Origin: Nymphaea colorata
Taxonomy: Eukaryota > Streptophyta > Magnoliopsida > Nymphaeales > Nymphaeaceae
Assembly: GCF_008831285.2 (NCBI RefSeq)
Contig: NC_045138.2
Location: 14,582,571-14,646,570, forward strand
Direction: 5' to 3'
Length of the DNA: 64,000 bases
Below, in pieces: positions 48,065-61,370 of the stretch. Position 1 is the stretch's first letter, and each line of letters begins with the position of its first letter. Both the position numbers and the translations under genes were made by a program. Under the pieces are notes generated by a model that did not search any database, had not been told where the DNA came from, and was given only the letters and a program-made list of their open reading frames with translations.

Positions 48065-50342
48065 CTATGCAGCAGCATTAGCCTGTTGCTTCTGCTGTCC
48101 CCATTGAGTTGGAGTGATTGCTTTTGTGATGGACAGGGCATGGATCTGTTTCAGCTCTTCAGCAAGTGCAGCATTCACCATCCTGTGCCTTTCCAGCAGC
48201 CTTTTCCCCTCAAATTGTTCAGAGACTATCTCAATGGAAAAGCTTGCACCACACCTGCTTTTTCAGACAACAATTTTTTCTTCATTAAGAACAACAAAGA
48301 ACAAAATGGCAAATCTATAAGAAAAGGAACAATATCATATTTCCTCGATTAAGATCTTACCCTCCAGACGTGTCGGTGATTTCCTGTCCAGACAAAGAAA
48401 AAAAAAAAAGGAAAAGGAAAATGTTAACAGTAGGAATACATATAGTGGAGAAAAGTGATGTAAATTGATCAATTCGAGAACATTAATACATGTAATGATG
48501 CACATGGCTATGTTGCAAATCAAGTCCACCTTCCGCCTTGAAAATTTCTATCATTTTCCTGCAGGCTGCAACCATTTCCCAGCCCAGGGGCTAAATGTCC
48601 AAGTTAGTGTGACAAGACGCGCTGCTCAGTAAACCAACTTTTTTTATTTCACGAAAGACTTTGAGAAATAGAAAGGAGGATTACAAAGTGATATTGCTTA
48701 GTGGAACACATGTTCCCGATACAGCCGCTGTGCAGATGACAACGGCAATCAGACGGAATAGAAGCAGAGCTCCTTAATGGGGTCATGATCTTGAATGATG
48801 ATATAAATGCACATTAATCCCTCCAAAACCAAGTATAGAATAGAAATGCAGGATTTGCAGATACAAAAATAAAGGTGAGAGTATACTTAAAAGCAGAAAA
48901 CAGTCCAAGTACACCGACAAGTAGAGGTTATCAAGTGCCAACAATCGGCAAGAGATTCCTAAAAAGGATCCCATCGATACCCAAACACATGACATTCCAG
49001 CACCAGCATGCTCATATCATGTTCCTCATTCAACGGCTGCAATCAAACTGTAAGCCTACAAAGTACAAAGATGTTGTACTAACTCCAAGCCTCTCACTGC
49101 AGCAGAACATACGAAAAGCTCTCCGCTGTCCAAATTTGATCTTATGGACCACGCATATACTTGCCTTTCATAGTTGGTAATTGATAGAAGTCATCGGCAA
49201 AGCTTGAAGACATTATCCAGCATATGATTCCTCAATCTGACCTGCCTCTGAGCATATGTGGCCATACACAGTAACTTATATTGGCTTTTTTTTTTTTTTG
49301 AAAATATATAGATGAGCGAGAGATTTCAAAAGTCAACATAATCCCCAAGAGAAGCATCATATTTTGAGAACATCGTCTAACTTAATATCACGATCTGACC
49401 CCAACATTATATGTTCAAAATTCATATCGTTTTGTTTCTGGAATTTCATTTTACTGATATATGTTTGAATAAAAATATATCAATATTTCCCAAGGTTTTT
49501 TGAAGAAAAAATCTCTTTCAATATATATAGAGATTTTCCATGGCAGAGAAGAATCCGGGATTAAAATTTGTTTCTATGGACCAACTCTATTACAAAATAG
49601 GAGTCGCATAGACGGTATCGCCTGTCCAGTAAGCCGTGCAGATTGAGGCCTTCTTCCTCTTAGCAAAAGCACTGGACTCACTGTAATCCCAAGGTCGAAC
49701 TGCTAATGGGGCTTCCATGTTTCCGGCTCTCAAGCACCGCACAGCCCTCACAGTCGAAGTCACAGATTCTGATTGAACACCATTTCCTGGGTCTCTACTA
49801 ACCTTACCGCCTTAGGTAGATTCAGATGAAGAAGATTCATTCTCAAGAACCCTATACTAGCATACCATATTGAAAATACCACCTTGAATTCGAGGGTTCA
49901 AACTTCAAACTAGAATCCCGAGAAAGACAACTTTAAAGAAGTCAAAATTTTTGAGAAAGATAAGTTGGACGGAGAAAGAAAAATGCAATACCACGGAAAC
50001 GGAGATAACAACAACCTTATACAAGGAACACATTCACTGATGCTATCGTATCAAAGAAACACCTGAAGGGTTAATCAATCAACCATCAATAGTGGTAAGT
50101 GTTTAACAAATTCTGTTGGTGGTCGTGAAGAAAATTGAAAAGAAAGACAACCCAGTTGGATATTTCTCTTTCAAGAGGAACAGGTCCAGAAATTCGAGAA
50201 ACGAACGAACAAAAATGAGAGAAGGAGGGAGGGAGAGAGAGAGAGAGAGAGAGAGAAAAAAGGAGAAAGAAAAACTGACCATGTGTGAGGGCTTCAGCTT
50301 GGAGGCCAAGGCAGACGCCACTTGTTCCTTTGTAATGCCCAT
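48065..50342 (-). CDS. BOLA2: BolA-like protein, cytosolic BOLA2 type, 3 exons
   Basis: This small protein partners CGFS monothiol glutaredoxins and takes part in [2Fe-2S] cluster handling and iron signalling in cytosol and nucleus. Exons are 50342-50280, 48383-48361 (only 23 nt) and 48254-48065, giving 91 residues. The sequence is MGITKEQVASALASKLKPSH, then M, EITDTSGGCGASFSIEIVSE, QFEGKRLLERHRMVNAALAE and ELKQIHALSITKAITPTQWG with a Gln/Ala tail. C30 (in GGCGASF) and H67 (in QIHAL) match the cluster-ligand Cys and His of BolA2. ERHRMVNAAL is the family helix. There is no targeting peptide, unlike BOLA1 and BOLA4. Both introns are GT-AG (ATG|GTCAGT, GG|GTAAGA). A (CT)n run follows the exon 1 donor closely. 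Confidence 0.94.
50210..50262. repeat. (GA)n-rich tract in BOLA2 intron 1
   Basis: A purine-rich tract on the plus strand. In the BOLA2 transcript it is a pyrimidine run just after the donor. Confidence 0.85.
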
Positions 50343-52384
50343 ATCTTCTTCTCTTTCTCTCCCTCTCTCGCTCGCTGGTGGAAGTCGTACCAGAAATCGG
50401 CGGTATATATAATGGCTGCTGCGAGTGCCTTTGAAATGCAAACGGGTCGAGCGTTGACTGGAGAGATCCGGCTGACATCCATCGTTGGAGGAAGGAAAGG
50501 CATCTTTGTTTTAATCCGTCGTGAGGCCATTTCATTCCAAGTCTGGATCCTGAACTTCAGCAAAAGGTTCAAGTTAGAGCCGACGCAAAAGTAAATTAGC
50601 CTATGGATCAATTGGGTTTGATTTGGACTAGGACTTGGAGTCATAATTTGATTGGATCAGTTTAGATTAAATGCTGTAGTCTGTTTACGCCTCTAATAAA
50701 TAAATCAATTTTAAAGTCATGCTGAGATTTGGATTCGATTATGCTTGCAAGTCAGAATCACGTCCCATTAGTAGAAGACCAGCCTTTTCTCTTGCTTGAA
50801 CCTTGGAAATTGATATGATACATAAACATAATAAATTTTAAGTCCCTGTTAAATAACTAAGAGAAAGAGGAGAGGGAAGAAGAGGGGGGACAAGTCCACT
50901 TGGCCTCATAATGACATCCTTAATATCAAGATCATCACTACTCCTCAATACCATCTGATAACACCCTCTAGAAGGGCAGCAGCAAGGAAATGCATGGTAA
51001 ACACTAACCTTTCAGATTTGGACTGGGTGCCGCTACCCATTTTGTGAAACTCGACTTGGATTTGAACATCTTTCAGACTCAAATATTTGCCAGACTTGCA
51101 GCAGGAGTCCTTGAGGCTCTCAGATTCGTTTTCCCGTATAAACTTAATTAAGTAAAAGCCTGTTTCGGGTCCGTGATTGGTCTAATCTAATTCATTTACA
51201 TCTCAAACTTAATTCAATTTAATTTTCTATGTATTCAGCTGATCGCGTATAACTAAAGAATCTACTTTTGAAGACCTTTCCACAAAATTCTGCTGCAAAT
51301 TCTTACCCATCAGTACCTTCACCAGATGCCACAAAAGGAATAAAGCACTCCAGAAAGTGAGAACCTCAAAATCAACCCTGTTGTATGTTACTGTTTGATT
51401 TCCTGAATAACCTTCAAATTCATGTAAAGGTTATGTCCATCTTACTAAAATGCAATCCAATACTCGGTGAAGAAGTCCGCGACTTCCTCCACCACTCTAG
51501 TTTTTTTACACATGAAATCGAGTGAAAAAAAAATTAACGAAGAAGAGGTCCAACTTTCCTCATTCAACTGTAATGAGTTCAAACTCTTAGAGTCCTCGAA
51601 AAGCTTTCCAATCTCCTGAAGGCTAATAAGTTAAGCCGACATGGTTCGTAATATTTCATCAATGCAGTAAAAGACAATGTAAAGCATCTGCCAACGCTGA
51701 CAACAAACGTAATAAAAGGGCGGTGGAAAATACTTAAAAAGCAAATCATTCCCCAACTTCTTTTTTCAACATGTCGATAGGATTTTATAAATGTCTATCT
51801 CAGGATGGGACGCCACGACAAAAGAATTTGATTCAATTGTTTATTCGATTTCTGACCATATGATACATACCATCTGAGTTATTTTGCAAAAGCACCTACA
51901 AATATAAGATTTCAGAAGGTCACGGCGTGTTCTTTAAGATCTGATGACAGTGTCTCTGTGTTCACTGAGGATGAAACAGGCCAGCGAGCACACTCCCCAT
52001 TCTTCTTGGTCACTAAGAGAAGCCCATAACTCGAGCACTTTTAAAAATCATGACTGCTGGAAACATCTTTCTCATGTTTCATTCCACATTCCAAACTATA
52101 TTCAACCACAAGAAACAAAAGCAGAACTATAGGGAACACAGACTTAAACTGGAAACGTCATTAAGTACAGTAGGTTCAGTTTCCTGCCAAGAAATTCACA
52201 AGAACCACATATGTAGAGAGCAAGCATCATTAATAGAAGCTGAGACACATAAAAGTTCTCCCATCTTCTGATGACACGACAGAATTCTAAAGCTGTTAAT
52301 ATTTGACATCAAAACTACACTGCAATAATATCACCAAAGGTGTATGCGCGTTCAACATATCTTCTGCAAAGCAACTTCAAAGAC
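50343..52384. other. BOLA2 upstream region and LSM3 3' flank
   Basis: About 240 bp near 50343-50580 look like the BOLA2 leader and promoter. The stretch 50894-50962 is a diverged copy of 2687-2750. No gene was recognised in the rest. Confidence 0.45.
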
Positions 52385-55300
52385 TCATGTCGTCCTGAGT
52401 GGTGGAGAAACTAAGATAACACCATCCCCTCTAACAAAGAGAAATGGAACAACCCGCCTAGTAGTCTGAAAGATATTCAATAACCAAAATTAGGTAAAAT
52501 GCAAACATAACTTAAACTCAAAACCTTACAAAAATAATACAAATAAGTGCAATGTTTATTGGTTCTGCAATAAAACTGTCCCTAGGTTTAACAAGTTTTT
52601 CACATATAACTCAGAGGTTATTGTTCCATTATTTCAGTTTAAATCTAAAACTCTCCATTCCATTTGGTTTGGACGTGCATCAAGCATGACATGCTCACAT
52701 TCTCTGGGTTGGGGGGGCAGCTTGACGCCTTGAATGCAGTGTATGCTGCCCCCATATGTATATACACACATACACACACAGGGAGAGAGATTAAATTGTT
52801 TACATCTGTCAACGAAATGACTAGGAACAACACTTGCAATGATTTCAGTCCATGAGTGAAGTCATTTTTGCTGAAAGTTTGAGGAATACACAATTGGTGG
52901 AGATAAAATATGAGCAATACACAACTTCTGGAGATAAAGAACGATATCTATCTATGTAGAATTTAGAGTTGCATAATATAATAATCTCAAATACATTTAT
53001 GAGCACCAAGTACGTCAATAGTACAATCCAAAATGGATATTTGGCTAAGTGCCACTCATCTTGCGTTATGCTTGATTTGTGAAAATTACTTAGGTTCATG
53101 GTACGTTGACAAGCTAATGCACATGACCTTGTGTAATTTGTAGATCTCTCAATGGGTCAGGCATTTGGTAGACCAGATTGTAGACATTAGGTTTAGCAGA
53201 AAAACTGAAAATTGAAAAGATTCAGACTGCAGCTGTAAGTAAAACACACCAGGGCTCAGGGCCTTCAGGCCCCTACGGTGAACACCTGACAGGGTGGAAG
53301 AACAACCCAATCAACTATCTGATCTAAATATGCATGCACACATCAGGTAAATTTTATACAGTAATCTCTAGAGAAGAGAATTGAGCCATACTACCTCCAA
53401 GACTGGCTCTTATTTTAAGACAAGTTGGAATTGTTTAAATAATATTACTCTTTTCTGCAGCAGCTTTAAATTACTAAACCCCATATGTCAAAATACGAAC
53501 ATAAGAACGACTCAGGGAATAGAAGATTTTCATTTAGTTGTATTCCATAAAACTTCGGCAATTACTTGGAGGGGCTTACAATACCTTCCAATGCTCGGTG
53601 GGTATTGCAGCATCGTAATTTGGGTTCCTGCTTATGACTGTATTGGCGAGGGCATCGGTGAAATTTATCCCCAAGGTAGTTTAGTTTGACACTCTTTGAC
53701 ATTCTTCAGATAGATGAGATGGTGAATAACGTCTAAAAAAGAATAATAAACTGCTTTGTATACAACTTTTGGAAAGTAGTCTTCCTGACAACATATACAG
53801 TAGAAACCTATTTATATTCTGTTCATAACAGGTGAAATGTCAATATTCTGGCAAAGCATGTGGAATCTTAATCATATTAGCTTTTTCTTTCCTTGGAAAC
53901 ATGCTACATGATCAAGCTTTATCTATAGGATATGAGACTCATGAAGCTTTTAGAATCTGATTCTTTTGTTGATCTTCTCAGACTTGCAGTACATTACGAC
54001 AAGCAACACGATGCGCACTAGGTCGTCACTTTCACAGAGAAAGAAAGCATAATTGGGCAAGAAAGAATTACAAATTAGGAGAAGCAGTAAGAATTGGAAG
54101 TTTAATATAAGGAGTAATATATAGAGAAATCTCTCAGGTATTAAACAATTTTACATTCTTTTATTCTATAAAGTTAGTATTCAACATCTTATATTGTTCC
54201 ATTGATATAGGCCAGTGGCTAGTAAAGCTGTAAAAGGTTTTGGCATAGCTGGTTGGACCAGTGACTAGTAAAAGGCCAGGCCCTAAATTCCTAATTTGAT
54301 TCCTGCACGAGTTAACCCCCTAGGCAAGTGGATGTAACCCTAGATCTTGGGCCTGGGGCCAAGGGGAAGGGCAAGGAGGAGCCTTGCTTCTCATTCCTCA
54401 CCAGAAATAAGGGGTTTGATTATAGAATATAGTCACTAACAGGTCGGGCCACTACAGAAGAATAAGTTAGCCTGCAGCAACAACGGTAGTATCTTGGTTG
54501 CCATCCTTTGCACAGGAGCACTTCTGTTCAGTTACTTCAGGAGGAGGAAGGAACTTGTTTCCTAAAGGAGGAAGAAATGCTTGAACAGGTAGAACTAGTT
54601 TTTTCAACTAATTTTGAATTATAGCCAGATAGGGCTAATGTCACCACGTAATTGGTAAAAGAAGTCGAATAAATTCCAAAATCATATGTAACTTAAATGA
54701 CAAATAGTCTATAGAAGAACGTCAGAGGTTAAACAAGATATGAAATTACGGCTCTAACTAATGAGATGGCAAGTTTTCCAGTTCCATGCATAGGCAAAAT
54801 ATTTGGTATAACCCATTTGTGGGGCATCTGACAACAAAAGATTTGCTAATGATGCTACCATCCAAAGAGCAAGTGCAACAGCAAACCGTTTCATTCCCAA
54901 AGAATATTTTTAGCCTCATTTTTCCCCAGAAGCTCGATACATGTAAAACAGCCCAGGACTATCTTTTCTTGTTAAAGAGCACATATAATTGCAAACGAAT
55001 ACAAACTTGTTACAACTTACATGCAACTTTTCCAACAAAGAGAGAGAGAACTAACCAAGCGTTGAAAAATCTCTATAAAGCATGCGAATAACAGCAGAAA
55101 AACACAAGAAAACACAAAAAGAGGCTGCCATCCTAAACACCAAGAACGAGAACTTCCATGATATATTGCTTTGGGAAAAAAAAACAACTTCCACTTACGT
55201 GAAGTTCACATACCAACAATCAAGACCACCAGATTCCCTATGCGTGAAAAAGGAAAAAATTGGAAAGGGAAGACCACAACATACCCTGACAATCTCTTCA

Positions 55301-55765
55301 TAAGTTTCGTCATCGATTTCTACAGTAGTAACGACTTCTTCGACGTCCCCAAGTATCATATTCAGATGCTGATCGTATGCCTGAGATGGGAAAAAGAATC
55401 AAGAGCTGAACATGGACTTTGCCTTTATGGAAAAACCATGAACCGAACAATTTTTGATAAAAAAAATGGAAAATTCTGGCCTTAGAACTAGTCCATATCG
55501 CCCATTTTCTGTCAAACATAAGCATGGTTATACCAGCAAAATTTTTCTTCCAAACACTCATGTGTTCCCAAAATACATATCATGTACCAGGTTTTCAATA
55601 CTCGCATAGAAACACGAAAATACCAACGCGACAGGTCCAAATCTTTCCCAAGTTAGACTGAACACTGATAGTTTGACCGACTTCCCAAATACCCAGAAAC
55701 GAAATCCCAACGGGCAGAGGGGACATTAAGAAATTAAAAAGAAAAACTTGCATCTGAGTGTGTGG

Positions 55766-55801
<36 letters not shown>

Positions 55802-55937
55802 CGTGGAGCTTGCCGCGGAGCTCTCGGTCGGAACGGAGCTTGACGTAGATGCGCTCGTCCAGGCTAAGCCTGATGAGGTCGAGAGGCTCCCTCACCGCGC
55901 TTTCCTCCTCCTCCCTCCCCGCCGCCGCTGCCGCCAT
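52385..55937 (-). CDS. LSM3: Sm-like protein LSM3 (U6 snRNP / mRNA decay), 3 exons
   Basis: LSM3 is a core member of the LSM2-8 ring on U6 snRNA (splicing) and the LSM1-7 ring (mRNA decapping). Exons are 55937-55803, 55380-55285 and 52465-52385, giving 103 residues. After an Ala/Glu-rich start come [20 protein letters not shown] and DRELRGKLH (Sm1), then [15 protein letters not shown] with a [15 protein letters not shown] spacer. The last part is [20 protein letters not shown] with PPLRTT (Sm2, with the RG signature). All joints are phase 0. The intron 1 donor is CAC|GTCTCT and runs straight into a (CT)n(CA)n microsatellite. Intron 2 (55284-52466, 2.8 kb) contains copy 2 of the duplicated 1.3-kb segment. 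Confidence 0.96.
53402..54810. repeat. Diverged duplicated segment, copy 2, inside LSM3 intron 2
   Basis: It aligns in the same orientation with 35283-36578. This copy has small additional inserts, for example near 54200-54420, where AGCTAGTAAA-type and GGGCCTGGGGCC sequences occur. No coding potential is shared with the other copy. Confidence 0.8.
55761..55800. repeat. (GT)n(GA)n microsatellite abutting the LSM3 intron 1 donor
   Basis: On the LSM3 strand the intron reads GTCTCTCT... then (CA)n, so the repeat begins at the splice site itself. Confidence 0.95.
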
Positions 55938-57196
55938 TTTCTCTTCTTCCCCGCCCCTCTTCTCTTCGCTCCGCAGTTGCAGCTACTCGTCTCGGCGACT
56001 GCCACCACCAGTCGCACTAGGGTGGATATCCGGCCGAACCCACTCTCGCAGAACCTTGCGCGGGTCTCCGGCCCGCACTCACGTTAACAACATCCCCGGC
56101 CCGAGAAAACGCCGCCCAGGGTGCTTCACCCGGCAGTCCAGATCGTGCCTCTAGTATCTACTTGTGTTGTGGTAAATCGTGTAGCTTTAGTTTTACATAA
56201 ACCAGTTTATCTTAATTTAAGATTTTAAGAAAGTGTTTGATAAAAACATTGTATCCTTGAACTACGTAGTTTTGTAATATATTTCAAAACACCACATAAG
56301 CATACCGTTTTCAGAGAAAGTATTCAAAAAATATCTTATGCTTTCGAAACAAAAGACATGACATTCTTGAAATAAGTACGAACACCCTCTAAAAGTAAGT
56401 TAATCAAGTGGTTTCAATAGCACCAAATGTTAGTAAGACTTAGGGTTTGAGGGTAAGGAGGCAAAATCTTATTATCCGCAGGCTTTATTACTCGGCGCTG
56501 CATTTATGGGCATCATTTAGCATTCAATTGACACGTGTTGATTCAACAGCTAAAATCAAAATCTGTTTAATTTAATTGTCCGACACTAGCAAAAGTTTGG
56601 TTGGCAACGCATCTGGTAAAGAGTTATAGCATCCTTAGCAATATGAAACCCTATTCTTACCTTACTGATGGAGTGTGGAGCCTAATTCCAATTTTAATAG
56701 GCTTTTTCCCATTTTATGAGGATTCAACTTCATGATAAATTGGCGGGGCGTTATTAGAATAATGAAAAACTCAATGAGGTCGTGGATGTAGGAAGGCTTT
56801 ATCTTTCTAGACTACGAAATCCTTGTATTCGTGTATTGGTATCCTTGTATTGTATTCTTGTGTGTTTGTCTCCCTGGATAGAGGCCGTTTGCATCCTCGT
56901 ACATACGGTAAGAGATGATGAATGACAGTGGACATCTCCAAACTCCACATTGCTTGATGCTCAATTTTCCAGATTGGGAGGGGAGAGGAGACTAGAAATG
57001 GCTTTATTTGCTTTATGAACAGTCCTACAGTTGAGAGTCACTCTGTCACTTGACTCATCTAGTTTCCTCCCCAGCGATTTCATTACAAAAGCACACCGAC
57101 ACACAAAAAGAGGTTATCAGTATGGAGAGTATTTAGTCTATTACATTAGAGAAAAGTATCTGAGCTTGGTGAACAAGGCCAAGGATACATTAAGAA
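55938..57196. other. LSM3 promoter region and 3' flank of the Mpo1-like gene
   Basis: 55938-56150 is GC-rich, as expected for a leader and promoter. It reads through several small ORFs that I treat as shadows. The rest is AT-rich with no recognised feature. Confidence 0.5.
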
Positions 57197-60100
57197 CTAA
57201 GAAGCTTTCTTCAGTTTCTTAGCTTGCCATACTTCACGATCCGCCTGTATCTTGGCATTAACTTTGGAAGTGAAACCCGGGTATGGTTCATAGCCAAACA
57301 ACTTGTGAAGAACCTAATGAAACAAAAACAAGGAAATCAGGCTCTCCATCAGAATAATGCATAGTCGGTCATGATTTTTGCAGTGAAAGCCAATCACCTC
57401 AAGCAGAACGAAAAAAGGAGCCATCAGGAAAGCTTGTGCAAGATTGTCCAGGAGGGCTGGGGCTCGTCTCTGAAAAATTGCAATATAAACTCAAAGGGTT
57501 GTTAGAATACCAATGTTGAAAACTACAAGCCTACGAATACTAGAAACTTAAGAAAACATAGCTGAATCAGCTGTTCAGAAAGAATGAAGCAGAAGAATGA
57601 CTGTTAGTCTGTTACCTCGAACACCCCATGGCCTATAAACTGACAAGTCCAACAGAATATCTGAGATGCCAGTACCACCTGCAAAACAAAGCATAAGTTT
57701 CAAAACCTGCAAATGATTGCCAAGTAGCCAACCATACTAATCAGCAAAAAATAAGCACTCTTTCTTAAAAACAGCTACAATCATCCAAGTTCATTAGGAT
57801 CAGCCACCAGCACCAGTCTCCAATGACTACAGTAAAAAGTTCACTGCTGCTGATGCATGTTTGTGTGTGGCCATCCACATCCAGATTGAGCACCAGAAAG
57901 ATGACAATTTCATAAACATAGCACCGGTAAAATATAACATAAGCAATTTTAAGAAGGAAATAAGTGAAAGCCCATAAAGGGTGTAGACGATCTCATATAA
58001 CAAATTACAGATTTAAGATACATATTATGATTAGAAATGAAGACATAATATCAACAAGAGTTAAAGAGAACAGTATCATATCATGGGACAACTTCTGTTA
58101 GCTTCAACATTTGAGACAGAAGAATGAATTTTTAAGTGTATAAACATAGTCATTCATGGCAATAGGCATTTAATTACAAGCTGATGTTCAAGACCACCTG
58201 GGCTGTCTCATCCACAGGTTACAGCATGCCATATGCTACTTAACCGAGGAACATGGCATTCACAAAGCTTTTATGATCCATTTATCCCATTGATAGTAAG
58301 TCAAAGTGGAGTATGGGCAATGGACTGAAGAGGGCACCAAAACATTCTTCTTCCAAAATGCGCAACAATTCTGTGAGATAAACCCAACCCTTTGGTTGAT
58401 GGAACAGGCATAAGCATGGATTCTTCTAATTCAACATAACCCCTGTGAAAGCATGCAGTGCCTGAATGTGGTTGTTCCTACCAAAGGATCGCCATAATTT
58501 CAAGATTTTTATCCATTGTGGATGTGACTGTGGACGGTCTATAAGCATAAACTGTCCTAACAATAAATAGTACTCAAATGTAAGAATCCTGAATAACTGA
58601 ATTAATGAGAAATACAAGGTCCACGTAGATGTACATATTTGCCATCCCTCATGAATGTCCTATTGTGCTCAATCTTCAAACCAAATGGAATCAGAGTCAA
58701 TACCCTCCAGTTTAACTCTTCACATGGCCAGGTCTGTTAAATTCCAGTATTTACACGAACTACTCAATCTGTTGATGCAGAACAGGATGAGTGCTTGTAA
58801 TATGACAAGCCTATGTCAGAAATATTATAGACTTTATTCAGAAATGGGGCCTGATGATTTGATTTTAAATAAACTGGTCTTCATTAGGGGACCAGGATCA
58901 TCTAACCACCTTTTTTCTCCTCCGAACAAGCCTACATTTCACTCAGGATTTTTCAGGATGAGATGCAAGCTCCACTAATATGTGCATTTCATCTACATAC
59001 CTTCACAGGAAGCTCACATTCATTCTGAACCCTCCCATATAATTAGTAGGTGAAAGTTTGTGGAGACCTCAAGGAAGGAAGTCAACATGCTAAATCTTTC
59101 AAGTTTACCCTATGTTGCTGCCACTGTAAAATTCATTCAACCAGTAAATATTTGAATGTTTGCAGAATTGATGCTAGTTACTAGTGGACCATAATTTTTC
59201 TTTCTTGTGAATAAGCAACTTCACCTATTTTCATAGGGATAGTGCATCTAAGTCACGAGACGAGAGGAAGTAATATTAAGACATGCAACAACTGAACGAC
59301 TTTTCAGGATAAAAAATTAAGCAGTTAAATTACAGTGTATTGTATGACATGGAAAACTCTGTAATATACATCGCATAATAAAATGTCAAACTTTCTGATA
59401 ACAGAACATAGTTACGTTCTCGAGTCCTAGACTGATTACCACGTACCTTGGTTTTTCAATTTTCATGGTTTTTTTGACTGGGTTACCTATGAAGCCATAG
59501 GTATTAACGGCTTTAAACAAAACGTTTACACAGAAGGAAGACACGCAACAGCACCATGGAAACATCGCAGACAAATGCATCTCAATTTGAAGCAAGGAAG
59601 ATCATCGATTACAAGAGGAAAGATCAAGACTCGCACCAACAGGGTAGATGTTGGTAAGAATTAGTCAATCCCCATAAAATTGCAGAGTCCGTCCCCCAGT
59701 AAGTTCATCTCGGAATCAAACACAAACTCTTGTATTTCAATCACAACTCCATGATTCAACTAAACTACCAACAAGAAGAATAGCGATGAAAGAAAAGCAA
59801 GAAATAAACCACCAAAGGATCAAGAAATACCCATAATGGAGTCGATTATATCAGAATTTCAGTAGAAGGCCGATTAAACGAGTAAACGGATTTTACCAAC
59901 TTCAAATTATGAAGGGAAAACCAAAATACAGAAACCCAAAACGAGCAGGTCAAAATCGAAAGAGAACATGCTCACCTTCCAAGCCAGAGAATACCCAAGC
60001 CGGTGGCCCAGAAAGCTGCTACCTACCCAACAAAAGAAGCAAAGAAAAGCAGCCAGGAAACCAGCTTTCAAGTCCATAAGCACGTAGAAACCGGCGAAAA

Positions 60101-60305
60101 CGAGAGCAAAGAAGAACCCAAAATTGAGGTACAGGGTGTCTGGGAAGGGGATGGTGACGTTGACCATGGGCGGGGTGAAGTAGAAGAGAAGGAGAGCCGT
60201 GAAGAAGATCGGCCACACGAACAGGACATGGATGATGACGTTGATGGGGTTGCTGTGGTACGCTCCATAGAAGGCGAAGTGCTTCTCAAGATCAAACAAC
60301 CCCAT
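57197..60305 (-). CDS. Mpo1-like (DUF962 / YGL010w family) membrane protein, 4 exons
   Basis: Yeast Mpo1 is an ER Fe2+-dependent dioxygenase that shortens 2-hydroxy fatty acids in phytosphingosine breakdown; plant homologs are thought to act alike. Exons are 60305-59976, 57678-57616, 57469-57398 and 57313-57197, giving 193 residues. The N-terminal block LEKHFAFYGAYHSNPINVII with HVLFVWP carries the clustered His (H9, H17, H26) typical of the family. Exons 2 and 3 give FCWTCQFIGHGVFE and RRAPALLDNLAQAFLMAPFF. These match the yeast GHGVFEKRRPALxDN block and include H127. Several hydrophobic segments (about 25-47, 58-80, 83-98, 112-128, 142-158) suggest four or five membrane helices. The C-terminal tail is basic. 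All introns are GT-AG; intron 1 is 2.3 kb. Confidence 0.93.
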
Positions 60306-61240
60306 ACCAATCTCCCTATATGTTCGTTCACCTCTCTACCAGTGAAAAACAAGAGAAGAAAATGAAAAAGAATTTGAAGGGAAGGAGAGGCAACGATGAG
60401 AACCAACACTGCGGAACCGAATGATTGGATTTACTGCAGAAAATTAACAGAAAAAGGAGCAGGAGAAACAGAGAGAGGGAACGGAAATACAGATGAGAAG
60501 CAAGAGAAGGACGATTCTCGGCAGGCAGGTGACTTCCTTTTCCCAAACTAGTAGAGCATCCGTTACGCCAGCTCGTCTCGGAAGAGTTTGACACAATCCT
60601 GATCGATAGGACCAATGTTGTTAAAAGTGCGTTGACGCGCGATGCGTTGAGCCTGTGACAGCTTCTTTCCTTTTTACTGTTCTTCCTGAAAAATTATTTG
60701 GCAAAGGGTAAGTGGATTCCCACCAGTGTGGTCCAATTCGATTGAAAAGGTAAATTGCAACAAGAAGAATCAAGGACCGCAACTCACAAGTATGTTTTAA
60801 CCAACTTTATTACTAGCATCTTAAGAAATGAATAGTTATTGTGGCATTTTATATTGCTACTATGTGACTAAATCTACACTATATGAACAAACGAGTGCAG
60901 ATTAAGCCAACGCCGTAGCTTACTTTGTTGAATAAAGTAAAAAAAAATATATAAGAAAATGCTCAAAGGTTCCGTGGAAGTTTAAATGTTGATTTCCTTC
61001 GTTTAATTGCTTAAATTACATTAAAAACAAGTGGTTAAAGAAAAGACATTAAAACTGTAGCGTGTTCGAAAGGGAGAATACCTTGTTGTTTACCTAAAAC
61101 ATAAAATTAGAATGACAGTGGGAGTGGGGAGTCACCATCTTGCGTGTTAGAAACAAGAAACTAGAGGTGATTTACAGTGAACATACCCTTTCCCACCCGC
61201 TAGCAGGAGAAGAAGGTTCAGGGGAGAAAGATGTTCCCTC
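60306..61240. other. Upstream region of the Mpo1-like gene
   Basis: The first 300 bp or so is purine-rich on the plus strand (pyrimidine-rich on the gene strand), consistent with a 5'UTR and promoter. The 30-bp string at 60912-60941 recurs at 62947-62976. Confidence 0.45.
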
Positions 61241-61370
61241 CCATCAAACAGTGCCAAGGTAGACAGACTTCTGATATATTGCAGGTGAAACTGAACAGCC
61301 CTTCCTGCCTCCTATCAAACAGTAGCAAGGTAGACAGACTTCTGATGTAACTGCAGGTGAAAATGAACAT
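61241..61370. repeat. 71-bp-period tandem duplication
   Basis: 61241-61297 and 61312-61369 share AAGGTAGACAGACTTCTGAT and flanks with a handful of differences. Confidence 0.85.
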
